This document shows positions 46,182 through 61,100 of a stretch of 64,000 nucleotides of DNA, piece after piece (the stretch's first letter is position 1; each line of letters opens with the position of its first letter). Origin of the DNA: Biomphalaria glabrata (taxonomy: Eukaryota > Mollusca > Gastropoda > Planorbidae); assembly GCF_947242115.1 (NCBI RefSeq), contig NC_074728.1, positions 20,434,042 through 20,498,041 of the forward strand, read 5' to 3'. The translations under genes were made by a program, and so were the position numbers. The notes beneath the pieces are model-generated. The model was not told the DNA's origin. It did not search any database and was given only the letters and a program-made list of their open reading frames with translations.

Positions 46182-49100
46182 GTAATTTAATTTATGCATC
46201 TTCTTATAGACCCTTTTTTTTTCTCTTCTCTCTGAACTAGCTATAACTCTATGTTGTATGCCATATTACAATAACCGCAGAGATGCTATCTGTGAACGTA
46301 ATAAGCGGTTTAGTTTTAACAGATGTCATTTACTTAATGGCTACTAAAAACTTACTCATGTATTATATAATTATATGTTATTTTAAAGTTCTAACATAAT
46401 GGAACACAGTATGTACGATATCTTATTAACATGTGTGACAATGTAAAATAAATGGAGGCAAGGTGAATAATTTACAATTTACATTGTGTACTTATTTTGG
46501 TTCATAAAATTTGCATTTCGGTATTTGATTTTTTCACTATTACTCGAAATGAGTTAACAGCGAGACGTTTCACACACAAATGAAACTGGGGAATTGTTCA
46601 ATGATTTAGTGTATTATTTTGTGTATATTGTTTAACTACTTCGGTAATGCTCTGTGGTGACAGGAGCTAAGAATAAAAAGCTTGAGAACCTCTCTTTGGA
46701 CCACGTAATTAACGATTGTTGTTTAATGACCCCATGTATGCACTAATGAGTCAATGGCCGGGACACCATGGGCTTCTACAACACTGATCATAACATACGA
46801 ATAATAATTATATGTTTATGAGAATCCGAATGCGTAATGCAATCTGTATACAATTCTTTACGTCGCCCAACCATGCGGGACAACTCGCACGCACACTATA
46901 ATTGGACAGGCTACATTAGGCTTTATCTGAGGGATATTAAATATACTAACATACAATAATTAATAAGCTTTTTGAGCCCTTAAATTCACTCTTATAATAG
47001 TAGATCTAATTGGACAGGCTACATTAGGCTCTATATGAGGGATATTAAATATACTAACATACAATAATTAATAAGCTTTTTGAGCCCTTAAATTCACTCT
47101 TATAATAGTAGATCTACATGTATTATAATAGTATCTATACTCTAGATCTAGATGTAAATATATGTAGGCCTACAAGCAAATGTTTTTATTAAAAAATGGA
47201 TTTAGGTCGATTAGCTATTTTGATAGCTCCATTCATAATATTTTTACATTCACGCATTCGCTTTCTTATACCATTATTATTTCATTTAATTGTTTCCAAA
47301 ACACTATATCGACAGTGATACGCAAATTAAGAACCTCGGGTGGCAGGTAATATATGGCTAGTGTATATTCTATTTTATACTTAAGTTAACACTTAACGAA
47401 GATTTCCTTTATACCTCTTAACAACCAGGTCCTAGTTCGGTCACTCACCGTGTCGCGTAATTGATTGTCGCCCCGTGAAGCTAACCCTCCGCGACTTCTT
47501 CACATTGGTGTCAGAAGTATCGCGGTTAGGAGCTGGAAATGCCGGATACGCCCCGCGGGTCTCAGTTTGGGTATCACTAGTTTACCACTCATTACAACAG
47601 TGATATGAAGGGAGAGTAGTCCTTGAATGATTACGGGCACGACATGGCCTAAATTCTGCCGATGTGCTAAAAAACTCAAAAAACTAAAACTCACAACAAT
47701 GATGCAGTGGAGTCTCAAAAGGGATCTACTATATTCACTCTGTTTCTCATGGCGTTTATTATTATTGTTGTTTTTTTTAAACACAATTGTGTGAAATGAA
47801 CTTTAAAAAAAAAACATTTAACGAATTGATTCCAACACAGCTGAAACGCAAGACGTAAATGAAACAACTGCCGCTCCTAAGGCTGGGGACACCATCGTTG
47901 AGAAAAAGGCCGTCGACGAGAATGCCATCATCGACATCCCTGAGGTTGGAGAGACCAGCGATTTCACTATCACGTGTGACATTAAAAAGTTCAACGAGGA
48001 CGACCGGCCAACGGATAAGTATATCTACTCCTTGTCCGTGGAGCGCATGACATCGGGTGCCGACTACTACAAGACGATGGTCAGATTCCTACCGGCTCAT
48101 CCCACTCGTACGAAGAAAATTGTAAGTTTATGAAACAAGAATGTTGCCTGGCTCTGAAAGGAATTAAAGATAAAGTAGTACAGTTTAATGAATTTTACGA
48201 GTGATGATAAACTCATTCAAAAGGGTGTTGTTTTACATTTTTAAATATAAAACTTGACCAACGTTTTGGAAGATAATTCAAAATTATCTGAGATTCTATA
48301 ACGAAAAAATTCATCTTAGATAAGAAATAGTCGCAAGCAAAATATAAAAAATAAATTATGGCTTTTATATAGCGCTACTTTCATGCTTATAGCATGCTCA
48401 GAGCGCTATGGTCTCATATGTGGACCATTGGGGGAAGGGGGTATCTGGGAGAAGGTTTTTCTGTGCTGCCTTCAGTAAACACAACTATTCTCGAGTCAGG
48501 TGTTGAACCTCGAGCCCCATCGTAGGTAGCCAAGCCAGGTTTAAGCATACTTAGCCTCTCGACCACGCTTTAAAAAAAAACAAAGCATATAGCTGTATCT
48601 CTCAAAAACGTATAAAATCATTTCCCTTATTTGATATCAAACAATATAGATAATTACCAATAATTAACTGACTAAATGGTTAATTTTTTATTGATTTAAT
48701 TGCACAATAAATAATTGGTCGGGGAAAAGTGAAGTCGGTTGGTCGTTGTGCTGGCCACATGACACCCTCGTTAACCGTAGGCCACAGAAACAGATGACCT
48801 TTACATCAAATGCCCCATGGTCTGAAATGGAAACGTTAACTTTTTACATCCTGCCTAACATTGGAGACAATGAACTGACCGTAGATTTATATGAATACAA
48901 GTCATTCATTTAGCTATTATCTCTCTCAGCACCTGTCCCTTGACTTTCGTTGTAGGGATGCTGTAACCAGGGACGTAGATAGGAATTTTTCATCGTTTTG
49001 GGGCCTGGGGGGGGGGGGGGGGGGGGGCTTGACCTCTTTGGAGGGGGGATCCCTTGCATTTTGCGTAATATTTAATGTAAAAAAAACACTCATTTGGGGG

Positions 49101-52100
49101 CCCAGGGGGATTTTCAAATTCTCCCCCTTCTTCCCCTCCCCAACATAGCTACGCCACTGGCTGTAACAGTTCCCTCCACTTTTCTCAGTTCCACTTTTCA
49201 GCAGCTGTTTTGAGCAGGATGTTAATAGAGAAGCCGGTCCATTCCTTTTACGTTGCCGAACAAGCCTTTTATCCTTTCTTGGAGTCTTTCTTTGTGCTCG
49301 CTCACTCCTTGAAGGATAAATTTTGACAGTGAGTCACGTCTTACAATTAGAAAGAACAATCTCAGCGTTCCCTTCACCTATTGAAGAGTTCCTCTTTTAT
49401 TTTGCTTAAAGGCTAGAATACTTTAGCTGAAGGTAGATCGAAATGTTAAAATAGTTGGGTTTTTTTTCCCCCCCCCCCCAACTAGACAAAACCATTGAAC
49501 TCAATTTGGCGTGTACAGTTCATTGGGAATGAAGGTACCAAAGCGCCGTCAGACACCATGAAGATTGTCATTGACGTACAAAAGGCGAGTTACAGAGATG
49601 CAGGGAAGTACCGATGTTTTTACCACAGCATCGTTTTCAGGCCTGAGTACAGCAACGCGTTCATTCTACGGCCTAAAGGTAAGTGAATACGCAGAGATCG
49701 GCTTATGTAATCCGTTTCCTGCTTTAAAAACCAAATGGACCTCATTCACCAATCGTAAACAAACAACATTTAGCCACGTGATAATGTTGATAAGACAATG
49801 AAAGTTACGTATCACGTGACAGCCTTTATGCATTGCCTAATTTGTATAGAAGAGATAGAGAACCACGTGGCGAAATGTTGTTTGTTTACGATTGGTGAAT
49901 GAGGCCCATTGCCCACTAGATGATAATTGTAATCATCTGTAATCAATTAATTTTGTCTAACAAAGAGGAACTTTTAGACATAGCCGAGAAAGGTGGGGAT
50001 GGGGGGGGGGAGGGGCATTAAACGTTTAATCCTGACCGCTGGGAGAACTGCTCTGAGGCCAGAAACCGGATTTCTGGCTTTGATCCAAGGTCAGTGGGCG
50101 ATATCGCGTATGTCAGAGGATAAAGCTTCCCTATCGGCACGGACTGTGTCGAGCTCTGTCGCTCCAGTATTGGTCTGATTAGTCACACCCAGATTCTTCC
50201 CCGTCTCAAGAAGACACTTAAACCAGTGACTCATCAGGGCGCATCCATTGTCTTCCGAGACAGAAGGCGCCACATAGAGGTAATCAAATAGTGAAGATTT
50301 GTATTTGTGGAGGCTAATTGTCGCTGCCTGGTTTTGGTTGTAGGCGTGACGACGTGAATGTGTCCGTGTGTTGTAGGTATGGCTGTAATATTCTTTGATT
50401 AGATGCTTTCTCATACGCACTAGATTTGCAGGTGCGTGAGTACACTGGCGTACTGAACTCTCCAAACACAAACGTCCCGAAATATTAATAAACGCTCTTG
50501 TAGCAGACAAGTATTTTATTATACATAAAATATAGATCACAAAAGATATTGGCGACTTTAGCCATCACACATATGATACAATAAATGCTGGCAGCTCATG
50601 CCATGTAGAATAAGTAATCACATCAATGAAATGTTCACAATATAAGTCCGAAGAAATCTTTCAAGTTAACACTAGATCAAATTGGTTATAGTACACATTA
50701 CAGACACAGAAAATTATATTACAGCCACTCTCTGCTGGAGTTCTTCACTAACTCATTAACATTGACCCTTATTTTAGAGTCCTTTAACTTATTCTCGTGT
50801 TCTCGGCACGGAATATTACAATAGGTGACTGAGTGTCACTTCATGTCACAGAGGTTCTAAAACTGGACTGTGACACTAATTCACACTAAAAAAATTTTTT
50901 TTGGGCGCATCGTGGAATGTTTTTTAAAATAACAATATAGATTTAATAATTATTGTGGACAACTTAGACAATTTTTAAGCTCTTTCGTTTGAAGCACAAA
51001 ATAATTTTCAGAATTTAGTTGGCAACGGTGACCTTTTCTTCTACTCCCTCGTCCTCATTATTATGTTGGAGCGTTCAGACGACTTAACCAGTAAATAAAG
51101 AAAAACAGCTCTCTGGTTTCCCAATCAAGCAGTTCTCTTTTAATCTGGCGTCTTTGACATGGTTTATTTTGTGTTTTTACTTAAAAATCTCCACAGAGCT
51201 GGTTTTGTTTTTGTTATTCTTCTCTTTAGGTTTCATCATATCACTACGGCTTTTCTTCATATTGTTTTGTCTTCTTTGTCTCTGTTATATTTACTTGTTT
51301 TAAAGAACGTAACTGGGATATTAAGAATCAAGCTTCTAAGTAAATAAAAGATCACTGAGATTAACTTTAAGCGTAAAAAAAAATAATTCTATTGCATTGT
51401 AAGCAGAGACGTAGCTAGGGTGGGGGAGGGAGGGGGGAATTTGAAAATCTCCCGGGCCACCACTTGAGGTGAGCCCCAAATAAGTGTGTTTTTTTTTTTT
51501 TACATTAAATATTAAATAATACGCAAAATGCAAGGGCCCTCAAAGAGGTCAAGCCCCCCCCCAAAATGAAGGCATATCCCAAGCTACGCCACTGATTGTA
51601 AGAAGTAAAGATATTCTCACCTGTAGCGTTGTCTTGGTCATCCTTCAACAGGACAAGAAAACATCGTGAACAAGAATGAATTCAAGCTAGGCTCCAACTT
51701 CACGGTCCAGTGTAGCTTGGACAAATTCGCCAAAGAGGACCAGCCTTTAACTAGCTCCGTGACGGCGATGTTTGCAGAAAGAAGGGCATTCGATGACAGA
51801 GATTTTGAATACCTGGCCATATTTCAACCTCTTGAGAAGGATAGTCGGAAAAAATACCAGGCCGTAAGTGTAACGCCTTTTATGTGTGTATGCTGGCGTT
51901 ATTAGCTTGGGATGATGTTACGCCCTTTTCCAACTGGGTGTTATATTACTTTTGCCAACGCGAATGTCTTTCAGAGCTCACTGCTTACACAACAGATACA
52001 ATTCACTAAATATACTGAATATCACACTGGTAGAACACGATACATTTATTGAATATAAAATAATAATACACAGGCAGGGCCGGTCCCAGAGATTGCGGGG

Positions 52101-55100
52101 CCCTCTGCGAAACGGATAGCGCGGGGCCTATTCTGGGTTGTGATAAGTGAAAATTAAGATTTTTTATTAGAAAATAAATTCGTCTTTGCATTTTAGTCAT
52201 ACTTTACTAAGTACAAAACCACTGTCAAATTAGATTGTATGACACCCAGAAATGACAACTTTGTCTGTTTTTGCATCAGTTTTTAGAAGATTTTAATAAT
52301 TTCAGGAGATTTTCATGACTTTTTCGCATATTTTACAATTTCATGAGAATTCCAGAAAACCTATACTAATAAGTTAAAATGGTTTATTTTAAGAATTTAC
52401 GTGCGGGGCCTATGAAAGTGCGGGGCCCAATGTGGCCGCATAGGTTGCAGTGGCCTAAGACCGGCCCTGTACACTGGCGAATCCAGCCATAAGGCTCAAT
52501 GAATGCTTCGAGAATCAGTGAAGAATTATGAATCCCAAATTGCAAGTCCAAATCATTTCACTAATACATTTAATGCAAGTCTACTACTCTTACAGAATCT
52601 ATGTCCTTCCTCATAGGGGACCAGGTAGCAACTGCCCATCTGACCACACGTTCAGATTCATGTGGATTAAATACGAACTATACTTTAGTGAACATAATTC
52701 CCTTCATGTCACAATGATTCACAGCGATTCTCAAACATTGCTGTGACAGTAAGAGAAGCTTAAGCCTTACATTTCTTCTAAATCGTTTGAATCTCCCATT
52801 TCAGATCGTACGGTCTATAGGGCAAGATGATGTAAATGTCATCTGTTTCTGTGACCCTCGGTTAACGAGGGTTGTCATGTGATTAGCACAACCACCAACC
52901 GCTTTCCTTTTCCCCAACTGATTTCGGGTAGAGCTGGTTGGGCTCAGGTTCTCACTTGGCTTAATTAAGGGATGACTTAGAAGGATTAATTACTACTAAA
53001 TAAACTCCACAAAACTCCAGCTATCCAGGAACAATAAGATCTTTAATAATCCAAAAGAAATTTGTTTTTGTTTAGTGCTTTTTGTTTCTGCTTGGAACGT
53101 TTTCAATATGCTATAAACATTATCGCCAGCGGCGTAGTTATGAATTTTCCATCTTTTTGGGGGCCTGGTGGGGGGCTTGACCTCATTAGGAGCCCCTGCA
53201 TTTTACGTAATATTTAATTTTTAATTAACCTCCCCCCCCCCACTAATTTGGGGGCCTCACAAGTGGGTGCCTGGGGAAATTTTCAAATTCTCCCCCTCCT
53301 CCCTCACCGTAGCTAAGCCACTGATTATCACTTATCTGGACCAGTTGAGACAAAACAGGAAGGGTTCAAAAACTGAATATCTGGGTGAATTTTACCGTAG
53401 TCATTTCTAAAAGAATTTATAAAGAAAAAAGACATTTAAAAGAATTTTGTTTTAAATACAATACATCCATTATGCAACTTACAAACTTCTATTTTCATTA
53501 CACCTCACTAGTAGAGTAGTAAGAATATCGGGTTTAGAAGGCTCAGCACATAGGGCGGCTAGATCTCTCCCCCCCCCCCCACCAGAGATCGATCATAGGT
53601 ATATACACTATACACACTCCGATGCCCCCCCCCACCCCCCGGAAACAAAAGTTGTAATAATTCTGACTATTTTATGAACGCATATTGCTGTGAACTATGA
53701 GTGTATGCCAGGTGGTGTGGTGCGATGTCAGGGGTTTGAACCCTGTGGACGGATATCCCTCGAAATGCACACATTATAATGTCAGTGATATACAAAATAG
53801 TTACACAGCAAACTTCAATCCAAATCTAATGGATACAAATACTCTTGTTCTTTACGTAATAAAAGGCTTTACCTCATACAAATGCACAAGACATAGATAC
53901 TGTATTATTCTTGTCTTTTAAATAAAAATAAGTAATGACAAGGAACACTATGTACTGACCACATACACTAAGTACTGAAGTACTAACTATGTCCACTGAC
54001 TATTGACAATTTCTACTGCTATTGTACTATTTCCACCGAATACTGACCATGTATATTAAAAACTCATCATGATTACTAAGTACTATGTCTATAAAATAAT
54101 GACCATTTAAATTTGCAAATATTTAAATAACTTCATATTTCGAAACAAGCAAAATATTTTTAAAAATCCTTTTTCTTACAAAAAAGAAAAAAAAATTATC
54201 TAAATGGAAAGAGTTCCGACCTTAAAAACTATATTTACCAATAATGTACAAGTTCTTTCCCTTTTTCACTATCTAGCAAAATAATTAATTACCAATAATT
54301 TATTGACAGATTGAGTATTTTTAAAAATTGATTCATGCTTTGTTAGGCATAATAAATAATGGTTTTAAAATATCAACTTGATCGGAGAATGATGGAGGGA
54401 GAAATAGCGTCAACAGTTATTTATGGGGACTAAACCCAACAAATTTAGGCCTATCTGTGAATACTGAAGTATTAGTTTCCCTTGTTGCTATTAAACAACC
54501 TAATGAATTACCAATAATTAATTTCCAAATTATTCAAGTGGCATAAAACCATCAGATTGGAACATATTTGTAAAAACTGAAGTATTAGTTTCCCTTGTTG
54601 CTATTGAACAAAATTACTAATTAGCAATAATTAATTGTCAATTGGTTACTTTTTTTCATTTTTATTCCTCATTTATGTCTTGTCTATACCAATAATAATA
54701 ATTGTGCGAAGTTTCAGCTTCATCCGAGAATGAGTGTGGGAGAAATAACGTTTGCACACTTTGTACCAGACAGACAGACAGACAGATTGAGTTGATAACA
54801 GCTTTGTAATCATGACCTAATGACTTCAGACGTATTCCTACAGTATCTTCCAGCGCGCCGTAAATGGGACATTCTTTTCAACGGCTATGAAATCAACGAT
54901 GAAAACACGGGGAAAGCACTGACCCTAGTTTATGTGCTGGGCGCCCAAAGCAGCGACGCGGGCGTGTACCGGTGTGGGTACAAGAACGCACAGTCTTCCA
55001 CCATCTTCTCGGAGGAGTTTAATCTAACCGTCACTCGTGAGTATTGAAGAAACTACATAATTTTTTTGTATGGTGTCTTTAAGTTATTTGATTTAATTTT

Positions 55101-58100
55101 TTTTTTGCTGCTTCGTTTAAAAAAAAGAAGATAAAATTATTCTGCGATTAACCTTTACTTACTCTAGTCGTACATATTAATTAGAGAGCCAACTTTGCCA
55201 AGAAGCATTTCATCCAGTCTATCATAATATATGGGAAAAGATGTAATGGTATGAGTTTGTCCCATACTTTGGTATAAAAATGAACTTTTTAACTTTATGT
55301 TTATCTGATTTATTAATTTTTTATTTATTGTGTTTTTGTATTTGTCATTTTTTGCTAATCTGTTGTTTTAGCTTTTTGTAAACTTAGAATTCTATATAAA
55401 ATAAACCTAGAAAATTAAATACATAAGGGATGACAATTTTAAAAGAGGTGATAAAATGGTTTTTGAGGTCTCCTTGAAATCTGAAGCGTAAAAAATGTGT
55501 AAGGTTTGAGATGATTACTTTTATATTTACCCTAGGCAAGATCCAAACTCAAGATAATAAAATAGCAAGTGAGGGGCAAGCCAGAGTGGTGATATCTTAG
55601 GAAATAATATATGGTAAACGTTAGCAACAATGTTACAGGCATTGAAAGCAAATTTAGATTAGCAGCTTTTAAATGTAGCCTCAGAAAAGCAGTTACTGAA
55701 TGCTACCTCGTGCTAGCCGTTCCTAAAAGCAGCTACAGATTGGCAGTTCCTAAACACAGCTTTAGAGTAGCAGCAACTGAACGCAACTTCAGACTAGTAG
55801 CTCCTGAACGCAGCTTCAAACTAGCAGCTCCTAAACGCAGCTTCAGACTAGCAGCTCCTAAACGCAGCTTCAGACTAGCAGCTCCTGAAGGCAGCTTCAA
55901 ACTAGCAGCTCCTGAACGCAGCTTCAGACTAGTAGCTCCTGAACGCAGCTTCAAACTAGCAGCTGCTGAACGCAGCTTCAAACTAGCAGCTCCTGAACGC
56001 AGCTTCAGACTAGCAGCTTCTGAACGCATCTTCAGACTATCAGCTCATGAACTCAGCTTCAGACTAGCCGCTTCTAAATGCATCTCATTAAGTAGCATTT
56101 ATTCTTCTTATTTCGAAATAACACAAAATAATGAATCACCAAAAGTTATTTAACTAATTTTGCTATTGATTCATGCCTTGTCAAGTTCAATAAATAATTG
56201 TGAAAAGTGTTAACTTGATCAGAGAATGGGAAATGGGATAAATAACGTGTGCACACTCAAACAGACAGGCAGACAGACGGACAGAGTGAGTTGATTAAAG
56301 CATTGTAAAAAATGTTTCAAACCATGACACGGGGCATAATCTACTCTTAAACTTTTGAAGACATTATAAAACAAATGTATTCTTATTCTATGCAGTAGTG
56401 TGGTCTAGAATGAAATAATATGGATGCAAACAAGTAGTGTGGTACTGTCTACAATGACATGTCACGAAATACGAACAATTAACTCCTTGTCATTATCGAA
56501 AGCTAATCTAGCGAACTCAACATGTACATTTCTTCTTCCTGTTCAATGATCACATAGAGCAGGGGTTCTCAACCTGTGGATCGCGACCCCCTTGGGGAGT
56601 CGATAAACGATTTGCCAGGTGTCGCCTAAGATTATCGAAACTATGGATTGTTAGTGTCTTTTCTTCTATTGCTGTATGTGTGTGCGGGTGGGGGGTCGCG
56701 GCAGAGTGGGGTTTGTAAAAAGGGGTCGACGAGCTTTAAAGGTTGAGAACCGCTGACATAGAGCGTTATTGGGACGACATGCACTTTCAAAAGTATCGAC
56801 GCCAAAATTTTGTTTTTTTTCAGAACCTCGAGCCAGACGTTTTGTGACACCCAGACCTCCCTTCGCCAACAAGCACTTTCTTGAATTAAAAGACGAACTG
56901 TTTGTGCAGTGCAGCGTTGACGAGATCCTTGACGATGACATGCCTTTGAAGTTCCACATCGTTGGCCTGATCATGCAAAGGAAATTTGTCCTAAATGACA
57001 CGTACGACAACATGGCCGCGTTTCTTCCGAACCAAAGCACTAATGGCACCTTTCTATCCGTAAGTGCTGACAGTGTTGGCTAAGTACTGAGCATGTCCAT
57101 TAAGTACTGACCATATATGTTAAGTACTGAATATGTCCATTCACTTCTCAACATATTCGCTAAGTACTGAGCATGTCCAGTAAGTTCTGACCATCTTGGC
57201 TAAGTAATATGTAGCCTAGTAGCTGTGGGGAGAAATAAGACTTTTGACTTTTGAAAATGTCCCAGGACATCCGCTTTGTTATCAGTGGCAGAGGCTTTAG
57301 CTTTCTATGTCATGTTCTAAAAACGCCGCATGGATGACTCTGACTATACATTTTGTCCAAATTTGAAATCCCCTCCAAAATGAGTATCCGAAATGTGTTT
57401 TTACAATTAAATATTACGCCATTATCTCATATCATGATGTTGAATGTCAAAATGCAGGGACCTTTAAAAAGGTCAAGGCCCTTGTCCCCCAAATCTCTAG
57501 TTACGCCACCGTGTATGAGAATCTTATAAAAGGCAGGAGAGCTGCAGGTGACCCACTTTTAGGTTAACTCATCAAAATCGGACTTTGGCCACTGCAGCTT
57601 ATGCGGTCGCAGCGGGCCCTGCACTTTCTTAGGCCCCACACTAATTCAATTTATATATAACAAGAGGGTCTCAGCGGCCTTCTGATTTTACAGGACCTCC
57701 TGGAAATGTTTCTATAATTGCAAAATATATTTAAAAAGTCCTGCAATTTTCCTGAAATTACCAATGAGTAACTTCGCTAGCGCCGGCGGAGACCTATTTT
57801 ATTTTAAAATAAAATCAAACATGTTAAATTATATAATAAAATATAAAGTTACATTAATTTTAGTAACCGCTATGCAGATTTTTGTTCGTTTAGGAAAGCT
57901 CAATTTTTTTTATCAAAATAATTCTCACTGAAAGAGTTAATAGAGATATGTTATGTCCGCCTTTATTTTTTTTATATTTTTAGGGCCTTCCGGTTGTGGA
58001 TCGGACATTAAACATAAAATAGGTTTCCGCCATGATCTAATGAACATTTAAGCCTAGTTTTATCAAGATTGTTCAAACGGTTTTTATTTCTAAGCTGTAC

Positions 58101-58105
58101 ATAAT

Positions 58106-58138
<33 letters not shown>

Positions 58139-61100
58139 CACACATACATACATAGGCCTACATACGCCTTACTTTCTACTTTATATATTATATTAACAAG
58201 GAAACCACGTGACTTGTTAGACGGCTTACGCGCGTTCGGAAGTGAGGATCTGACATTTCAATTTCACTCACCAAACAATTTATATCCTTTTTAAAAAATA
58301 CTTCTATGCTATTTGTACCTTCGTAGAACTTCTGGAAGAAATCTGGACACAAGAGTCTAAGTACGCTTGAAATTGGCTTGTCTTGGCTACCTTTGAAGGG
58401 GACTCGAGGTTCGACATCCGACTCGAGCCTAAAGGCAGCACGGGAAACCTTCTCCCAGTTACCCCCTCCCTCCCACTGGTCCACAAATGAGATTGGACCA
58501 TAGCGCTCTGAGCATGCTATAAGCATGAAAGTAGACCTATATATAAGCTATAATTTATTATATCATAATGAAACATTCATTAATGAGGCGCAAGGTGACC
58601 GCTCTATAAGATGTCTATTTTAACTTTTTCTTGTTTGCAGTTTCGTCCAAATGGAGCAATTTGGAATGTAAATTTCACTTCTTACCCAACGAATGACCCG
58701 AGGAATAGGACTCTGGCCATTAACGTGTACATGCATAATGCAAGCTGTGAAGATATTGCACTGTACCGGTGTGGCACTAAAATCATCAATGACACTGAAT
58801 ACAAATTTTCGACTGACCTTGACATCCAGGGCTCAGGTAAGTGCTCTTTGAGACTTCTCATTCTATTGAACAAGACGATGCCAAGCTTCTAGAAACTCTG
58901 AGGATTCCAGCTCTCGTAACCTCACCGTGGCGCTTCCGGTGGAAACTTTTGGTAGTGGAGCTAGATAGGCTGAGTACGAGAGCTAACGAGGCCCCTGCAG
59001 TGTACTTTCGGAGAGCTTTTGTTTTTAATCTCTCTCGGTGTGGGGATTGATCAAACTCTCAGGCACCCCAGTCCGAGAAAAGTCCGCCACGCCGTTTCAC
59101 AAAGGGGTCGTCAGAGCTGGCCGCTAGAATGGCGGTCCCTTCACGGATATGTGGCAGTAAAAGTATAAGACTATGAGATAATTCACCCGTAGCTAACTCA
59201 ACCTTCAGCAGCTAAAAGCGAGCGGGGCCCTGTCAACTGTGCGCCATGTTAATGTCACGGCCGGTACGGATAGCTTTATGGTTGATGATATGATTGAACT
59301 CTCCGACTGGGAGTGGAGAGCTCTCGCTCCATGCCTGACTACCGGAAGAAATCCTTTCCTGTAACCTAACGAGCAATTGACGCTTCGGCGCCGATTCCCT
59401 ACGTCACTGAAGGTTTCTTTGGACTAAAAACAACGAGGGTACTATGTAGTCAGCACAGAGAAAAAATGACTTTATTTTGATTCAACAGATGTATTGTGTT
59501 TATCTAATGCGGATTTGCTTATATACTAAAAATACTTTCATAAAAACTTATTTAATAAGTATACTTTGTATTTGATGAAGTTTAACTTTAAAAATTGTAT
59601 TCAATCAAGTTCAAGTCCACAAAATTGATAAACAATAATACACATCATTCTCAAAATATATTTGTTACCAAAGAATTTTGTTTTCCGTAAAGGAAATCTG
59701 GTTCACAAGTTAGTGTACAATCTACCTTCTGCTGTATTTTCCAGTGCAGGATTCACCAATAGGCGACATAAGCTACATAGTACGGCCCTGTTTTGCTAAG
59801 AGGCCTCAGACCAGGGATAGTTGCAATCATTTTGACGACGAGAAAAACAAAAGCCTTATTTTAATTAAAACAGCCCCATATCTCAAATAACTTAAGTAGG
59901 GCCATATCAAGGCTAAGTCCAGACCTGTTAATCTCTAAACTAAAATTGTATCTAAATTTACAAAGTTGTCATCATCAGCTTGTATCAAAATATAGAAATT
60001 TGGTTCTAGATTATAAAACAAATAATAAAGTTCCCTTTTAGACGTGTGAGCTACAGTGCAGATGATGTAAAGGTCATCTGTTTCTGTGGCCCACGGTTAA
60101 CGAGGGTCTTATATGGCCAGCACAACGACCAACCACTTTTACTTGTCCCCATCTAATATCAAGCACCCATTAGAGCTGGGTGTGCTCAGAAGCACCCTAA
60201 AAAAATCATGATATAAAAAACTCAGTCTTTAACAGGATTCGAACCAAGGACCCACCGGTTCGGAAGCTCTTTACAACTCGGCCACTGCGCTCTTAGATTA
60301 TGAAATACTAATAAATAAATCTTTATCCTGCTTCTTTTAGCGATATACTCTTAATCTGCAAACTGTTGATGTACGTACTTTGCATCTCATTTTACAGTTT
60401 TCATGTTAAGTTTTAAAACATGTTCCCGGGATTAGATCGGTCTTCTATCACCTCTAAAACTGTTCCTATTTAAAACCAAATGTCATCTTTTCCTTTATTC
60501 GACAGACACAAACAGCTTCCTACCAATCGCTGAATTTCCGCAGGCCAGCAAAAAAATTGTGGGTGCCGTGGACCCTTTCCACGTAATGTGCGCCGCAACC
60601 GAGATTCTGGAGTGCAAATTTGATGTCGGGATGCATATCCTGGAGATGGTGCTCCAACGAAGACGCAAAGACGAAAGTTCTTTTATGAATTTGGCAGTCT
60701 ATGACCCCGCGGATCCTCCGGACCAAATTAACAATGTGGGTATTAAAAAAAAAGACGTGCTCATGTGGGGGATGTGGGTCAATAAAATGACAGTTTAAAA
60801 AAAAAAAGACATTATAGTGTAATACTAATATTATCACTAAGTTCTCTGGATGTTACTTTGGGTTCTTGTGTACGTCTCTTGTACCTTTATATCACGACAA
60901 ATATTAACATTCACGGAACAAGGCACCTGTTAGCAGACAATATATTTTTGAATATGAGATAGTAATAGTGACGTATAGCCAGACGGTGATTGGAAAATAT
61001 TGACCACTATTGTCATTCAGTGGGCTGTTGGCTTTGCACTGGGGTTTTGTGCCTCCTGAATGTTCGGCTGCACACTGGGGCAGGTTATTCCAGCTGGAGC

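Noticed and set aside
47198-47320. Leader-like frame MDLGRLAILIAPFII as the P2 signal exon
   Set aside because: No phase-1 donor follows before the stop codon.
47400-47560. Possible LTR-element remnant (GC-rich text before ttggtgtcagaagt, a primer-site-like word)
   Set aside because: No second end, no coding part and no duplication visible; too weak to call.
50091-50540. 149-residue minus-strand frame
   Set aside because: No recognisable domain, no exon-type borders, and located in a P2 intron; I leave it as part of an unassigned block.
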